Made by a program: the position numbers and the translations under genes | Source: Micromussa lordhowensis | Lineage: Eukaryota; Cnidaria; Anthozoa; Scleractinia; Lobophylliidae | Assembly (NCBI GenBank): GCA_964020085.1 | Contig: OZ026597.1 | Location: forward strand, 21,109,021-21,173,020 | DNA length: 64,000 bases | Reading direction: 5' to 3' | In this document: in pieces, positions 22,864 to 37,101 of the stretch | Layout: every line of letters starts with the position of its first letter | Position numbering within the stretch: the stretch's first letter is position 1 | The notes under the pieces: generated by a model | Database searches by the model: none | Seen by the model: only the letters and a program-made list of their open reading frames with translations | Told to the model about the DNA's origin: nothing

Positions 22864-25800
22864 GAATTGATCTGTATTAAAATAACCAGCTTCACACTGA
22901 GCCAAAATGAAAAACACTTGCCTTGTTTATGGTTATCTATGTGCTTTCCTTACAGACTTTAAGAGTTTGATGTTGTGAACATTACCGGCGAGGTAATAAC
23001 GACATGCCACATTTCTGAATACGACAGTTATTTATGCATGTACAGCGCTGTTTTGACGTGTCTAATTCACAAATTATTGCCCCCTTGATTTCATATCTTT
23101 TATAACGAAGTTTTGTTTAGTTCGAGTTTATCTCATTTTCATAAAAAAGTAAAAATAGTAGAAATTCAGAAAATTACCTCGTTTATTTTAAATGCCACTT
23201 ATTTAAACTGGAACGATTTCAGACAGCTATACCAGGCATCTCCCTGTGCGGAAATCGCATTGATCCCATGAAATTTGAATATTTCATTATTATTATTTTT
23301 CTCCAAATTGAATGAAAATTAAACATTTAATGAGAACGCGTATTATAAGGGAAGTGAGCAGCGACTAACGACCAGAATAGCTCGGCGCGTCAATCTGCAA
23401 TAAATATACCTGTGTGATATTGTGCAGATGGTATTTCACTGTGCTTAAGGTTTATGATCACAATAAGAAAATTGTCTTCCAAGTTTTATCTTTGACAGTG
23501 ACGCGAAACGTGCAGAGATCTATAGCCCACGCAAATTTAATAAAACGAGTTAAAAAAGTTGAGATTTTTAACTGTCAATTTAGATACTGCGTTTCATTAA
23601 GCCTCGAAAATCCTTGTCATGCATCTTTGGAAAGCTGGGTTTGTTTTTCCCTCGAGAAAAAAATGTTAATAAATTTTGTATATTGTTACAAAAAAACATC
23701 CCATGTTGAATATCGCCGTTCACAATCTAGCCAGTTGTGATTGTACAGTTGTAAAAAAGGTCTGTGGCGGGGACTGCTAGACAACCGTGATGGCGTTCTT
23801 AGCACGTATAAAAAGGTGAGATTGTTTTGAGTTTTAGACTGTTCTTTGATTTTTTTTTACCTTCCCTTGACGCCTCGAACTGTTGATTCCTCGGCGACGT
23901 AACAAAACTGTTTGAACAAACTGCTTGTTTCCTGGAATGTATATTTCTTTTGTAATGAAATTGGAAACCGTGAGAATGGTCAGGTTTTTTCTGCCATCCG
24001 AAAGCAGTCGATTCAAAACGCAGCTATTATTTTCGGTAAACGCTGAGTTTTGCTTGATGTGTAGTGACCCTCATGTTCTGTACAAATCCGCAAGTGAATC
24101 AATCGTTTTCGTCTTCCTTTTTACAGGCATACCTTCCTCTATATAGCGTTCTGTGATATTAAATTCGTTTTTTGACCTCATCAGTAAGGACGTTTTGTCT
24201 GTTAAATGTGAGCTATTTTACTAGTGTGATGAGGAGTTTAGTAGTGACCACGAGTGGGGGTCAGACCAGATGAATTTTTTTGTTTTGTGTCATTGTAAAA
24301 CGGGTCATGCTAAATCTGACGTCAAACGTATGATTTTCGTAACCTGTGTTCTCACTGTTGGATTCTATATCCACAGAGTAAAAGCTTGATATACCTGAAC
24401 TACGATTTGCTGATTTGAGGGACGTAACTGTGTTGATTAACATTCACTTGCGTTTTTTTCTGAACCGAGTTTGTTGAGCCATCAATTTTGCTTTCTTGGT
24501 CAGCGACATCCCTCAATGTGTGTGCCGTACTTCAAGTATGTCGACGGGCTAACTTACTGAGGTGCGACGTTGAAAGAAATTCCTCGTTAAGCACGTTCTT
24601 GTAATATTGCTGGATTTAAACATACGAATCGAAACTTGATGGTTTTATTTTCAATGTTATTTTCTGAAAGCAGGCACTTTGTGTCACAACTGTCAGTGAA
24701 TGGAGTGCCTGTGCGGTTTAGTGTTCAAAAGAAATGCTTTATGCGTTGGCGTCGCCTGTGACCACAGCGTCTGTTGATAGTTCAGTGGCCGGCATGCTAT
24801 TCCAAACAAAAGGGTGTCAAGATTTTCAAGCCCGGGAAATTATCCCTTTGTCGAGAAAATGAAATTATAATACAGTGGACCAGAACGCTTTCTTCGAAAT
24901 ATTACTCGAAACTGTAATTCACAAAAAAACTGCAGAAGATAAAGCGTTTTTCTGGTGTTGTTTTTACATCCTCTGCACGGTGTAGGCTTCTCTTGGTTGT
25001 GTAAAAGTGTTCTAAGGCTGTCCAAAATACCTCCATATTGCTGCAGAACTGTGTCAAATGATACAGTACCTCAATACATGTATGTATAAATCTCCTTTTT
25101 ACGCATCATTCTGCCTACGGTTAAATCGACAGAAACACAAATCACCAACGGTAATGTGGTGTGTTGAATATTTTTAAACTGCATTCTTTGTAATCTGGAA
25201 GGTAAACTTCGACTCTTTGCAGTCTTAATTTGATTACACAGTCCGCCTGTAAAATTAAAATTCGCTAAAGCGACGGCCTTTGGAATGCCAAAGATGCCAT
25301 TTTAACTTTTCTTTCCCCACTCACCTGGACGTCTTGTCCCTTAGGAAGGCTTCCAAAGGCTTTCCTGTAAACTGCGTTTCTTTCCTGGTTGACTTGAAAG
25401 CTGAGACCAATTTGCAAAGACAATATTTAAGTACATGTACACACGCTTTCGATATTTTTATGCGATATTTCCCTTATTGACTCGGTATCTGTTCATTGGC
25501 AGGTGGCAAGCAGAAGACAAATGTTATTGGCTTGTTGAAAACCCGACAGAGTTCGTGAATATTTTTGATCAGCGTCATCGAGCAAAAACAGTTTTGGATC
25601 GAATTCATGATTTGTAAAGTGACTAGTGGCCTTGGAAGACGTCCAAAAATGCAACTTGTACTATTGGAGGCAAACATGACATTTCGTCCCAAAGTTTGGT
25701 ATTTTCGCAAGGTTTCAATTTTCCTGCATAGCTAGGAACACTAAACTGTTGCTGTTTCGCGGAGAATCATTTTTTCCCCGAAAGTTGACACGCTAGAAAA

Positions 25801-27031
25801 TAACCTCACAATGCTCTGGCCCAAAACCTGCATCATTCTTGCTTTGAAAGCGGTTGATGTTTAGTAAAATTACGTTTTTTAGGACATTAATTATCATAGA
25901 TTGATTCTTAGAATCCATTCCAAGGTGTCGCAAAAACCGTCGTGAAAATAAAAACTTAAAAGTTTATGCCTGTTATAAGATACAAACCCAAACCCATGAC
26001 TGAAAAATACCAGAAGAACATCAAAACGCTCTTTCTTGCTCTCTTGTTCTAATGATGCTGTTTTTTTTTTACAATCGTGTAAACGATTCATAATACTGTC
26101 GGTCGTGTGCCAACAAGCAAACTGTTATACGTCTTTAATTCTGTTTTGACTTTTATGTATTCCCTATTACCTTCTTCTCTTATTACACCTTCGATACATA
26201 TACCAGTTTCTGAGATCATGTAGGAACCCTGTGTTTATTTGATGTTTTTCCTGTCCTCACTTCACAGTTATCATGCCAATACTTAATTCAAAGCTATCCT
26301 GACAAGTTTATTCATGATGTTCCATGTACGCATTCAAGAAAAGTTTTTTAAATTGAATCCGAACGGCTTGTATTCCAAATTAGTGGTGAGATCCGAAGAA
26401 ATATAAAGAACGTTTTTAGCAATTTTGCCTTCCTTTGTTAAATATTACTTCGTGATATCTTTAAATTTAGAAGTCTCTGAGTAATTATGGTATATTTGTT
26501 CTCGGTGGCGTGCTTAAGTGGCTGTAATCCTGGGAGATTTCTCTATAAAAGGTGTGTCAATATGGACCATGTGATGGCTCAGCTTAGCCACTTAGAGTGC
26601 ACGTTCTTTTGTGATGGTTTAATGAAATGCTCTTCTTTCTAATGATCAGTTTACGGAATTGATCAATCTCATTTTTTCACAATAGTGGTTAATCGCCTAT
26701 TTCTCCTTACATTCTCAGTGAAGAGAATAAAGAAATTGAACTAGATGACAACCAACCAACCGTTTTGATGTACAACCAACTTTTCAAAGGCAACATTCAA
26801 TTCAATTTTAATTCACTCTCACGAACATTAATTTTGCAAAGGTATCAGAAGAAAATAGAATACATATTGATATATACAAATTACATTTTTACGATAACTG
26901 CAGAAATTCTCGCGCGCTCATTGGCTAATTTTTATCGTCAATATGCGCCGGGACAGACACATGAATTTGAAATTCGTGCGACGCGTCAGCGAGCGAGAGC
27001 GGGCAATTCGACCATTTGTTACCGTAAAAAA

Positions 27032-27192
27032 CAAATTGATGTCAGTTTTTAATGAGTCTGTCCTGTTATTGACAATGAATTTCGTCATCACATTGTCAAA
27101 GTAGTCTGCGGATCCACAGCTACTTTGACAATGTGATGACGAAATTTATGATGAATAACAGGACAGACGCATGAAAAACTCACGTCAATTTG
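27032..27192. repeat. 161-bp palindrome
   Basis: Arms of about 70 bp are inverted copies around a GGATCC-containing centre near 27113. They include TTTCGTCATCACATTGTCAA on one side and its complement on the other. Outer ends read CAAATTGATG and CACGTCAATTTG. It is a probable MITE or fold-back element. Confidence 0.75.
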
Positions 27193-28593
27193 TTAAATAG
27201 AAGATGATCAATTATACTGAAGAAATAACTTACAACTGTCATTAAAAAAAAGTGTTGAAGCGTTTAGAAAGTAGGAGTCTAAGCGATGAGCTCTGATATT
27301 GGAGAAAGGGGATGACTAATTTAAACACTTAGACTTGCAACAATGGCACAAAAAGAGAACAACAGTACAGCAAACATTATTTTATTCCTCCTCGCTAATA
27401 ATAATAATATACATTGTATGAAATAGCCCTTTTTCCAAATTCAATTCAATTTCAATATTACTATTCAATGATTTCACCGCACATAACTAGTTAGTGACAT
27501 TTGATCCCAAAAGAATCGTCCCTATTGAGAAAGAAACAACATACGAATATCGTGTAAAGTAGTTTAGATACAGCCTCGTGCACTACATCATCATTACTAC
27601 ATCTCTGGAGATTTGCTTGTAGCTACCCTGTTATCAGATTACTTACTTCGTTTAACACGTGCTCTACGCTACGTTTTCTAATGACGCTTAAGGCGATATT
27701 AATAGTTGCTTTGCAATTGCCTAAGTTCTTCTGTGAAATAAAAAATGTTTTTATTTCAAACCCATTTTTGTGTATTAAACGAGCTGTGTCACGGTTAAAC
27801 GGTTTGAAAAATTTAGCCTAAATTTGTCAATTTTGTTGTTTGTAATCCGTGTCAATCTTCTCCATCCTTACCCATCCTTGTTCCTGAAACGTTTAAAACA
27901 ACTCTGCATTAAAAGACTTCTTAAATTCGTGAAGTGTTTTTCTACACACGTTAATTGTGCAAAACCGATTGTGCCATCTCTCTAAGCTTTGAGTTTAAAA
28001 TGCTTTTCGTTTTACCTCAAGTTACTTGAAAACTGTTTTTTGAAATATCTTGTGCTTTCTTGACTAGTCTTGAAAAATGGAAAACCCTCATTTCCTAGCA
28101 TTATTAATCTAAGATCGTTAAATCGTTTGCCACTTAATGAATCTTAGTGGTGACTCCGCAACCAATGACGCAGCTAAATTACGTTTAAGTCTAATAAAGT
28201 CTTTCCGCACTTAGGTTCACCAATTACTAAAATGCTTTCATCAGCCGTTTGCATACAGTCGTGAGTCGTCCATGATCCATGACATACAGTTATCTAAATC
28301 AATAATAACAGTGGGAACATATCTAAAACCTTTACTTCACTTCAGCCATTTAACCGTAAATGGTTGGAAGCACCATTCTTATTCAGACGTGGTCCCTACA
28401 ATACCCATTACTAGCTCAGTGATATCATTCATAGACATGGTTTTCTTTAGACCTCTTTTGAAAAGTGCTGTTTGACAATATATCATGGCATTTTCCCTGA
28501 TTTGATCAAGTCCCTTACTCTCGTGTTCTTCGTACTTGAATAAGTTATTATATAACAGTCATGATTACTCGGCAGTTAATCACTAGCGTGGTT

Positions 28594-31500
28594 CTATAGT
28601 TCCCCAGTTGATGACAACACGTCGACACGTTGCGGGCCTGACATGTCCTCACTGCTACGCATTCTGGGAGTGACTCTCTCACTGTGGTGATAGCCTCTTT
28701 CTCTCATGTCACGTGAACGTCTGTCAAAATGAGCTGACCTCTTAAAAATTAAAAAAGAAAGTATAAAATAATTTTCAGTTAGTAAAGTTAGCATTTTTAT
28801 GTTCTTGGTGTGCCAAACGTGGTTTGACACATGTAAGACAAATGGAACTTTTGATCGTTACAAAGAAAATGTGTTCTGGAAATGTGTTCTTTTATGTTCT
28901 GGAAAAATAAAACAAAATGATCGTCTTCTCTTAAGATTGCTCTTCTTTTAGAAGTTTTTGCTACGTGCTTCTTGAGCTTTTCGTGTAACTCCTTGTAAGA
29001 GTTTAGGGCCTCCCACAAGGCGGGTAGGATGTTTTCTTGATCGCTTGAAAATTTTACTTTTTCTCCGTTGTTCCCTATTAATAAATTCCAATTTCCCTAA
29101 AATGTTTTTCAAAGTTTCCTCTACAGATATCCCTAGTTTCTTCAAACTAATCCCTAAAATATCCCTTTTTCCTTTGAAATAATTTCATTTTATTTGCCGT
29201 AAAAAAAGGTAAAAAGAAATTAATGAATAAATGATGATTTTCTCCTGTTCCCCCTGGGAGGCTCACATTATTTGGTGGTGCACCAAATCAATAGTTCTCG
29301 ATTGTTAATTGATGTTTCGCTTCGCTTTTCTGCCCTGCGATAATTTATGAGGGTGAAGTAGGTATTGAGAATAAAAGTATACATCTTTTTTTATGTCTTC
29401 CAAATTTCCGCTTTGAGTAGATTGTAAAAGAGGAAATTCTTTGACTTTCAATGCGGAAGGCATTGAAGAGTAGAAATTATGATAGCTTGTTGTATACAAG
29501 TTCGGCAAAGAAAATGTTAAACTCACTCTTTGTACCTCCCTTGGTTGCATCATAGCTATAAAGTTCATCCTTGTTCGCCATTCGTTCCGCTCCTTGTCGA
29601 ATTGCTCTTCGATTTCCTCTCTTTCCTTTTCAAATTCTGCTTTAACTCGGCTTTTTTCTTGGCGAGCTTTTACCTTCATCTGGGAAAGATCATCGTGGAG
29701 CCTATTGATTTCTTCTTCCATTTCCTTCATTCTGCTCTCGTGATGTTCTTTCTCTCTCTTCATGTGCTCCTGGTATTCATTATCCAACTTTGCCAACACT
29801 TTTGAGTTAGTTTCCAGCGATGGTGGGGCATTGACGTTTGCGCGGCTCTCTCTGTTGGACATTTGATTCTGAAGTTGTTTTCTGTGCTCTTGCAGCCTTT
29901 CTATCTCTTGTCGCAGGCCTTGCAGCGTGCTTTCGATGTTTTCCTTCTCCTTTTGCAGTTTTCGTCTGTATTCCTCTTCTAACGAAGCTTCTACTTCCTT
30001 TTTGGCTTCTGCGAGAGCGTTAGATTCGGAGATAGCATCGGCCAATCGGCGTTCCAAGTCTGCTTTTTCTGCTTTGAACTTAAGCTTCATTTGCTTTATT
30101 CTTGCTTCGAAATTTCCTTGAAGTTCTTCTTTTTGAATTTCAGACTTTTCGTTTTCGCTTTTCATTTTTTCCGTCCATTCGCCTTCGATTTGGTTAATTG
30201 TGTCGAGTTTGCACTTCTCCCATATCTGCTTCATCTCTTTCTTTTCGTTTTCAAACGCTTCCTCCATTTCTGCTTTATCTTTCTTCTGTTTCTTTTTGAG
30301 TTCTTTTTTCTCTTGTTTCACTTTCTCCAGTTCTTTGGTCAAAGCCTGTATTGTCGCTTCTAAGACCTTCTTTTCTTTCTCGAACTTTCTTTTCATCTCA
30401 TTCCTTTCGTTCTGCATTTCTTTCATCCTGTTTTTCATTTGTAAAAGAACTGTGTTGCATTTCTCTTCGGTTTTCTTTGCTTTGTCCTTCTGCTCTTGGA
30501 CCTTTTGAGAAACTAGATCTTGAATCTTGTTCTCGAGACCTGCACTCCTTGAAGACAAATTACTCGAAAAATCATCTTTCATTTTGTCCTCCAGTTCTCG
30601 CTTTTCTCTCTTGAATCTGTCTGCCTGCTCCTCCTCTTCTTTTTCGTGTTTCCTTCTCAGGTCTTCAACGAGTCCGTCGTAGTATCTCTTGCTTTCGTCC
30701 AGTCTTCGTTTGTAATCTTCAGTCAGTGTCTCTTCGAGTTTCTGTTTTTCTTTTTTGTATTCGTTACACAAATCATTCTTTTCGTTATCGTGAGTTTTCT
30801 GCATTTGAGCAAGTTTCTGCTCAAGCTTTCGCTTTTGTGATGCCAGAGTATTTATCTTTTCTTGATTCTCTGCAATATCATTACTAATGTTATGGCCCTC
30901 TTCGCCAAAACTTGTTCTGGGTGTAGATGTGTCTTCAAATAGTAAGTCAGTCTGTGGATCTTGATAACTAACTGCCGCGTTTTCCGGGATGATTTCGTTT
31001 TCGAACGGCGATTGTGCTCTTCTTTCGATCTCTTGAACACGCAATTCCAACTTTGCCTTTTCTTTGTCAAATCTGGCCCTCATATCCTCCTTTTGACGCT
31101 GAAACTCGTCCGCCATTTTTCTTCGCTCGTCTTCATTTTTCTGCAGATCTTCCTCGTATCTTGAAACAGCATTTCGTAGCATCTGTTCCCATTTTTCAGT
31201 CACTCGTCGTACTGCTCCAGCGTTGTGGTTTAATTCGTCTTGCAGTTGGCGATACCTTTCTCGTTCGCTTGCTAACTCGGAATTGTGCCTCTCGACGAGT
31301 TCTCTCGTGTCATTGACATACTTTTCTTCTGCGGCCCGCTTTGCGTCTTTCAGAGTCTTAATATCGGATTGCAGATCATCTATTTCGTTGTCCAACTTTT
31401 TACTCTTTGCTTTCTGCTCTTCAAATCGTCTCTCAGTTTCTTCGATTGCATTTGTTTTTTCTTGTTCCAAAGAGGATGCAAGTTTTGATTTTTCCTCAGT

Positions 31501-34500
31501 GAATTCTTGTTCCATGGATTTGATCTTCTTTGTCAGTCTGTCCACCTCGTCACTAAGGTCATTATTGTTTCCCTCCATCTTGCTGAGCTTTTTGGTGATG
31601 TCCTCGATTTCGTCCATCATAGTTTCCTGTTTCTTCTGCATTTCGACTCGTTTCTTTGTGTTTCTTGCAATTTCTTCCTGTAGCTCCTCGTTTTTGTTCT
31701 CCAGTTCTCTCATCTTGCTCACATCTCGTCCTATTCGCTCTACCTTTTCCTTCAAATTGATGTTCTCTTCCTCTATTTCTTTATTCCTGCGCTGCATGAT
31801 GCTATTGTATTTGTTCACTTCCGCGAGTTTTCTCTGTAGTTTGTTGATGTCAAAGCTGTTGTCTTCAGTGGGTTTTTGGACATTCCATAGCTGGCCTTCA
31901 CTTCTAGTTTGTACGTCATTCAAGTCCATAACCACGTTATCCTTCTCTGGTTCTTTGTATTGCTCTTCTTGATGCGTCCTCTCGAGAAGAGCAACCTCGA
32001 TGTCATTGACCGGGCTTTCAAACAAACCGGCTTCCGTCGTGTTTTCCATTACTGAAACGATTGTTTCCCCCGGAATCTCAGCCATTCTCCTTATCAGCTG
32101 CTGGTTCCTTTTCTTTTCGTCATCTAATTCAGCGGAGATTCGGCGGTTGTCGTATTCTTGTGCGGCCATCATCTTTCTTTTCTCAGTTTCAAACAAAGCT
32201 CGTAGCTCTTCTTGTTCTTTGGCGTGCTTTTCTGCGTCTTCGAGCATTTTGCTTTTTAGCTGCATTAGGTCTTGTAGAAGTGTGTCAACGTTTCGTGCGA
32301 GCTTATTCTTTTCTTCTGTTTCCTTCCGCAAACGCTCCTTCAACTCAGTCAATTCCCGGCGATTCTTTACTTCCATCTCCCGTTCTTGTTTTTGAAGCTT
32401 TTGAACTCGATTGTTCATATCTTGGATTTCTTTTTCAAAGCCACCGTTGCATTTCTCCAGATTGACAATAACAGATTCAAGTTTTACTTTCTTTGAAACC
32501 TCTAGCTCGAGTTTACTTTCAAGCTTGCTTATCTTTTCAGATAATTTTGTCTTGATTTCTATCATTTTTATGTCATTCTGGCTCAAGAGTTTCGTTTTCT
32601 CTTTGTTTTTATTTTCAGCCTTTTTCAAGCCATCCCTTAGAATTTCTATTTCTTCTTCCAGGTCAAACTTCGTCTCTTCCATCAATCTCTCTTGTTCCTT
32701 TAACATTCTTTCCTTTTCCCGAAGTGCTGTTTCCAATTTGAGTTTTTCATTTTCAAGCTTAATGTATTCATCCTTGGGTACGTAATTGTCCAAATTGTCA
32801 ACAAAGTCGTTCAATGGATCATTCCTGGGAGTGTCCTGCAGGTGGTCAATTATTTCGCTTAATTTCTCGTTTTCCTTTGCCAAAATGGCGATGTCAATTG
32901 CGTAGCCATTTCGTCCTGGAAAGTCACTGTCCCCGTTTTCGCTAGTCAATCCTTTGGCAGGGAGTTCTTTTGTGTTGCCAACAGGCTTATTTCCAGCGCT
33001 AGGTGTTGTTCCTTTCCCTTGTGGACCTCCACGTTTAAGGTGTTGATTTTCCTGTTTTAAATTCCGTATCTCTTCTTCCAGTTTAGATGATTTTGATTTG
33101 AATCTTTCCTCTAGAAAATCCCTTTCCATTTGGTCCTGTCTGTATTTACGCTCGACCACGGCCTTTTCTCTCTCCAGCTGTCTCATTTTCGCCTGGGAGT
33201 CCCTCTTCTCTCGCAAAATCTCGTTTAACCTTGCGTCGCTCAAATCTTTGTCTGCCATCCATCTGCGTGTCTGCATCTTGCTGTCTCCAACATACGGGTA
33301 CGTGTAAAAATCGTCGGCCTCGTCTGACGTTTCGCTTACGGTGTCAGTAAACCCGTCGGGGTTATCCTTTCTTAGCTGCATCATGGCCTCTTTCAGAATA
33401 CTGTTTTCTTGAAGGATGTTAGATATATCTCGACCGTCATCGGAGAATATCGAGGACAAGTCGTCGTCACCATAGAAACCGCCTGAAATACCGCCGTCGG
33501 CGAGTCCTGCTGAGAAATCATCTTCCGGTTGAGATCTGTTTTCGACCTGTTCCCCTAAGGAACCACCTTGTAATTCATCATCTTGCTCCATTTCTTCTCC
33601 ATTGCTGTCTGTATAAGGATAAAAAGAGAGATTTTCCATGTGCGATTTGTCCTCTGGATCTCTGTGTTTGTCACTTTCATCTTCGTCTTGTGCTAACAGG
33701 CTTTCCTTATCGTTGTAGGTTTCCTGTTCCTCCTGAAAGTCACTTTCTTGGCCTTCGTCGTTCCTGCATGGATTGTCTTCCTTTTCCGTATCTTCGTCAT
33801 CGTCCCTTCGTTCAGCACATGGAGGAATATTTTCCATTTCAGTATTCTGTACCGAGGAGATCCCATCGAAATGGTTGTTATCGCATTCTTGTAAATATCC
33901 GTCAATGATGTTATCAGGTATGATCTCCTCGGTTAGCGTTCCGGTGAGGTCCATTTGTTCATCATCTTCTTTTCCTTCGCTTGTTTCGGTGTAGAGCAGG
34001 GAATCTGTCAATTGAACGTTGTTGTCGTCTATCAATGTCGATGTTTCAGATTTTTGCGACAATTCGTCGCCGTCCATGCTCGTGTCATCATCTTGTTCGT
34101 ATTCTTTTTCCTCGTCATTTTGATCTGTCTCGTGCTCTCCCTCATTCTGTGAGAACAATGTGTCTGAATCTGTATCAGAAACAAAGGGCAATGTCTTCCC
34201 TATAGGTTGCTTGAGCTCAGTATCGAGCTCGTCGAACTCCTGGTTACTGTAAGCAGATATTTCTTCCACGGATAAATCGCCGACCTCTTCTCTGGTATCT
34301 CCTTCTTTCTGCACAGTTAACATGTCGTTTGAGCCGCAGTTTCGGACTAAATCAGTATCATCTTCGTCGAACTTGGTCGTGTCATCTTCCTGACTTGTTG
34401 TTGTCTCATGATCAGAACTACCAAACATTCCCTCCGTTAATGGTTCTGTTCCGTCCTCTTCTTGCTCATTTTCAGCTTCGTTTAATTTTTCAGACTCCTG

Positions 34501-34722
34501 ACCAGTAGAAGAAGTATTTAAGTCTGAATTTTCACAGGCATCGTTCTGCCCGTGTGATATGAATTCATCTTCGCCTCCTCTCAACAGGGGTTCTTCAATA
34601 TTCTCTCCATGAGAAGAGTCATCCCCATCGTCGACTGCTGTTTCGTTGTTTTCTGTTCCACTTACATTAGAAGTTTCGTCCTCCTGCTCCATGAACCCTT
34701 CTTCAGTTTGCTGTTCATCCAT
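28594..34722 (-). CDS. Giant acidic-headed coiled-coil protein, 1780 aa, two exons
   Basis: The first exon, 34722-29527, encodes 1732 residues. A GTGAGT donor follows in phase 0, and the last exon, 28740-28594, adds 48 residues after a T-rich acceptor. An in-frame stop lies about 60 nt upstream of the ATG, with no ATG between. Residues 1 to about 430 are extremely acidic and low-complexity, hence probably disordered. Coiled coil starts near 440 and is near-continuous from about 489 to 1730. It is broken by a Gly/Pro/Thr-rich linker (about 565-600) and by short segments near 920-990 and 1290-1330. The module EEIRNLKQENQHLK (about 550-563), then linker, then DIAILAKENEKLSEIID (about 607) recurs in the gene at 62838. 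The C-terminal tail is basic and Ser/Arg-rich, ending SSTGEL. No enzyme motif, signal peptide or membrane span is visible. Structural or scaffold function is likely; the family is unknown to me. Confidence 0.88.
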
Positions 34723-36335
34723 CTGGGAGTCTTGATCAAACCCGGACCGACTATAACACGAAAAGCTATCAACAATTGTTTACATCAAACATCAACCTGC
34801 GCGGCCTGCAAGGCGTGATTGTTTATCCCCCGTCTCTGAAATCTAGAAAAGCGAAAAAGTGAAAATGCTTGATACTTTGATGCTTCACCGGTAAATGTTC
34901 CTCAGTGCCGACACTGAATGTGCGACGACGATTCTGGCGTGAGAATGTTTAAGAACGTCAATTTATTCCAGAATATTCGAATGTAGTTTGGCATAGTTCC
35001 TCGCTTTCCTTAAGCAAAGACAGTCCCTTTATGCTGTATTGATACTGTGCCAGACGTTTAAAAAGAATTCCAAATAATTGTTTTCTTTTGCACGAGAAAT
35101 TTTTTGTTCCTGTTATCCTCGTAACAATGCTAAACGTGGTAATAATTCCAGTCATGGGATTATGTCCAAAACTTGTCATTCCCAAATGCTTAATACCAAG
35201 CAATGAAAGCTACCACCAGCTGAACAAACACCATTTTTGGCAAGTATGTTGAATCTCATAATATCCTTGTCCTTCTGACGGCCTCCTGGAACATTCCTGA
35301 CTGCATTGGAACAAAGCAATGTTAAGGAATTTTCTGCCAGCGAAAATGTTTCAATCCACAGATGTAACTGCAAAGAGTATTACTGTATGCAGTTCACGGA
35401 TAGCTAAATTCTTGACAACCACAAATGCCACAATTTTTAATTTACATATGCAAACGCGATCCAACACAACCTGTTGTCTGAAGCATAAAGAATACTTTCA
35501 AAAAAAAAAACAGACGTGGAAAATACAGTAGATTAACTTGAAGTACAAAGAATAACAGCTACCAGATAGCTTTCCCATTGGTAGAAAGCTGGCCATGCGC
35601 TCAGTAGCAATTTGCAAGATATTTTTAAGTCCAATAGTTTTGTTTTTCTGTGCAACCAATCGCTTGTTACTGGTGACTATTATGCAAATGTAAATGAATA
35701 TTCACAAGGCGTCACAAGGCCTAAAGATAAAGGCAAAGGAGATAGACCCTGATTCCTTCATTCTTCCTGTCCCAGACGCGAAATAAGAATTCATGAATTC
35801 CTCTTAGTTGATAACTTACTATTTTTCTTTGTTGTTTGTGAGAATTTGGTGGTCAATCAACATAATATTGTAAATGTAAAGCCGACGAGGATTTGTATTC
35901 TAATCGCCTGCGTATTTTTAATGTAATGATTGTGTAAGGAGAAGTTATAAATATTGTGATATGATAGGGTAAACTGTCTGGGTATAGTTATTCTCTAACT
36001 TATTCATTAACTAAGTTATAGAACAGTTTGCCTTCTCATGTGCGTCTTTCAAGTGATGCTAATGCCTTCAGAAGTAAGCTGCACGATTGCAGTTTTTTAG
36101 AAGGTGTCTTATACATGAAGTGCACGATTGTAGCTTTTAACTGTTTTTTAGAACGAGTGTTATAGTTTCCCTAGACACGTTTTTAGTATGTCGCTTTTTG
36201 TTGTTTTTAAATTTGAATAATATTATATGGCTGTAATTATTATAGACTTTATTTATACACGTTCGTATTTTGAACGAGTTTTTTTAGCTCTTTGACGTAA
36301 CGTGTTAAAATAAATGATTGATTGATTGATTCCTT

Positions 36336-36500
36336 ATTTTCCTATTCCCCATAATTCACTCTGTTTGCCCCCCAAATGTTGCATAAACTGTTGTTGTGAA
36401 ATGCTCTTGGGAATATGCACACCTCCCAAGAGCATTTTACAGCAACACTTCATGGAAATTTTGGCGGGCAAACAGAGTGAATTATGGGGAATTGGAAAAT
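36336..36500. repeat. 165-bp palindrome
   Basis: Arms of about 78 bp include CCCCATAATTCACTCTGTTTG and GAAATGCTCTTGGGA on the left, with their complements on the right. The centre is near 36420. A short (TGAT)n tract precedes it at about 36314-36330. It is a probable fold-back MITE. Confidence 0.75.
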
Positions 36501-37101
36501 AGAGAACGCTAACAGTTTTAAGATAAAGGTACACAAAACCAGTACAATCAATCCTGTAACAAATACTGATGCTGCTGGTTCAGTGGAGATTTTACATCGT
36601 GCTTCTCTCTGTGAGATTGTCCAGCATTGTGGGATTTGAAAATAAGAGACTGTTGCATCCAACAAAATATGAAATGGTACTTATTTATAACACGTGATCG
36701 TGAAATTACTGTTTGCTAACAGGAAATTCAAAACTTTGTAGCCAAAAGGGTATAGGCTTTATAGTTGCAGTAACTTGCAAAATAACTTTTTTGTCTGTAA
36801 CCACAAACAAGGTGTCATGACTGGTATTTACTTTTGTAGCAAGCAATTGAAAAAAGATCAATTATTTACTTGTGTTTTTCTAATAATCTCATGATATTTC
36901 TAAACCCTTACATATAATTGTTTACTTATTTATTTATTTATTTATTTATTTATTTTTTAATTTCTAGTAATTGTTTATTGATGGCCAACAGTAAGTTTGC
37001 TGTGAGCACTAAGATTAGCTTTTTCTTCTCTGTTTCATTATACTGAAGTTCAAGAACTTGCAAATAGAACATGGTTGAAGCCCGTTAAAACTTCTGAAAA
37101 G

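Larger units (their letters stand above)
22526..28593. other. Region between the two giant coiled-coil genes
   Basis: This region is upstream of the 1746-aa gene and downstream of the 1780-aa gene; both are on minus. An X-box-like sequence lies at 22850-22863, and a 161-bp palindrome at 27032-27192. The short frames are AT-rich, lack splice context and match nothing I recognise. A mini-frame at 23790-23815 with a good donor is discussed among the rejected items. Confidence 0.5.

Noticed and set aside
23790..24156. Mini-gene: ATG exon at 23790-23815 with GTGAGA donor and an acceptor at 24126, total 18 codons
   Set aside because: The product is too short and unrecognised, and there is no polyadenylation signal nearby. 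Such donor-acceptor pairs arise by chance; it could be a non-coding RNA at most.
31223..31972. 249-codon plus-strand frame and many similar frames opposite the coiled-coil genes
   Set aside because: They are Ser/Phe/Leu-rich shadows of Glu/Lys-rich coding on the other strand, with no splice context or family motif.
35112..35125. X-box-like GTTATCCTCGTAAC upstream of the 1780-aa gene
   Set aside because: Two mismatches, including the central dinucleotide; too weak to call.
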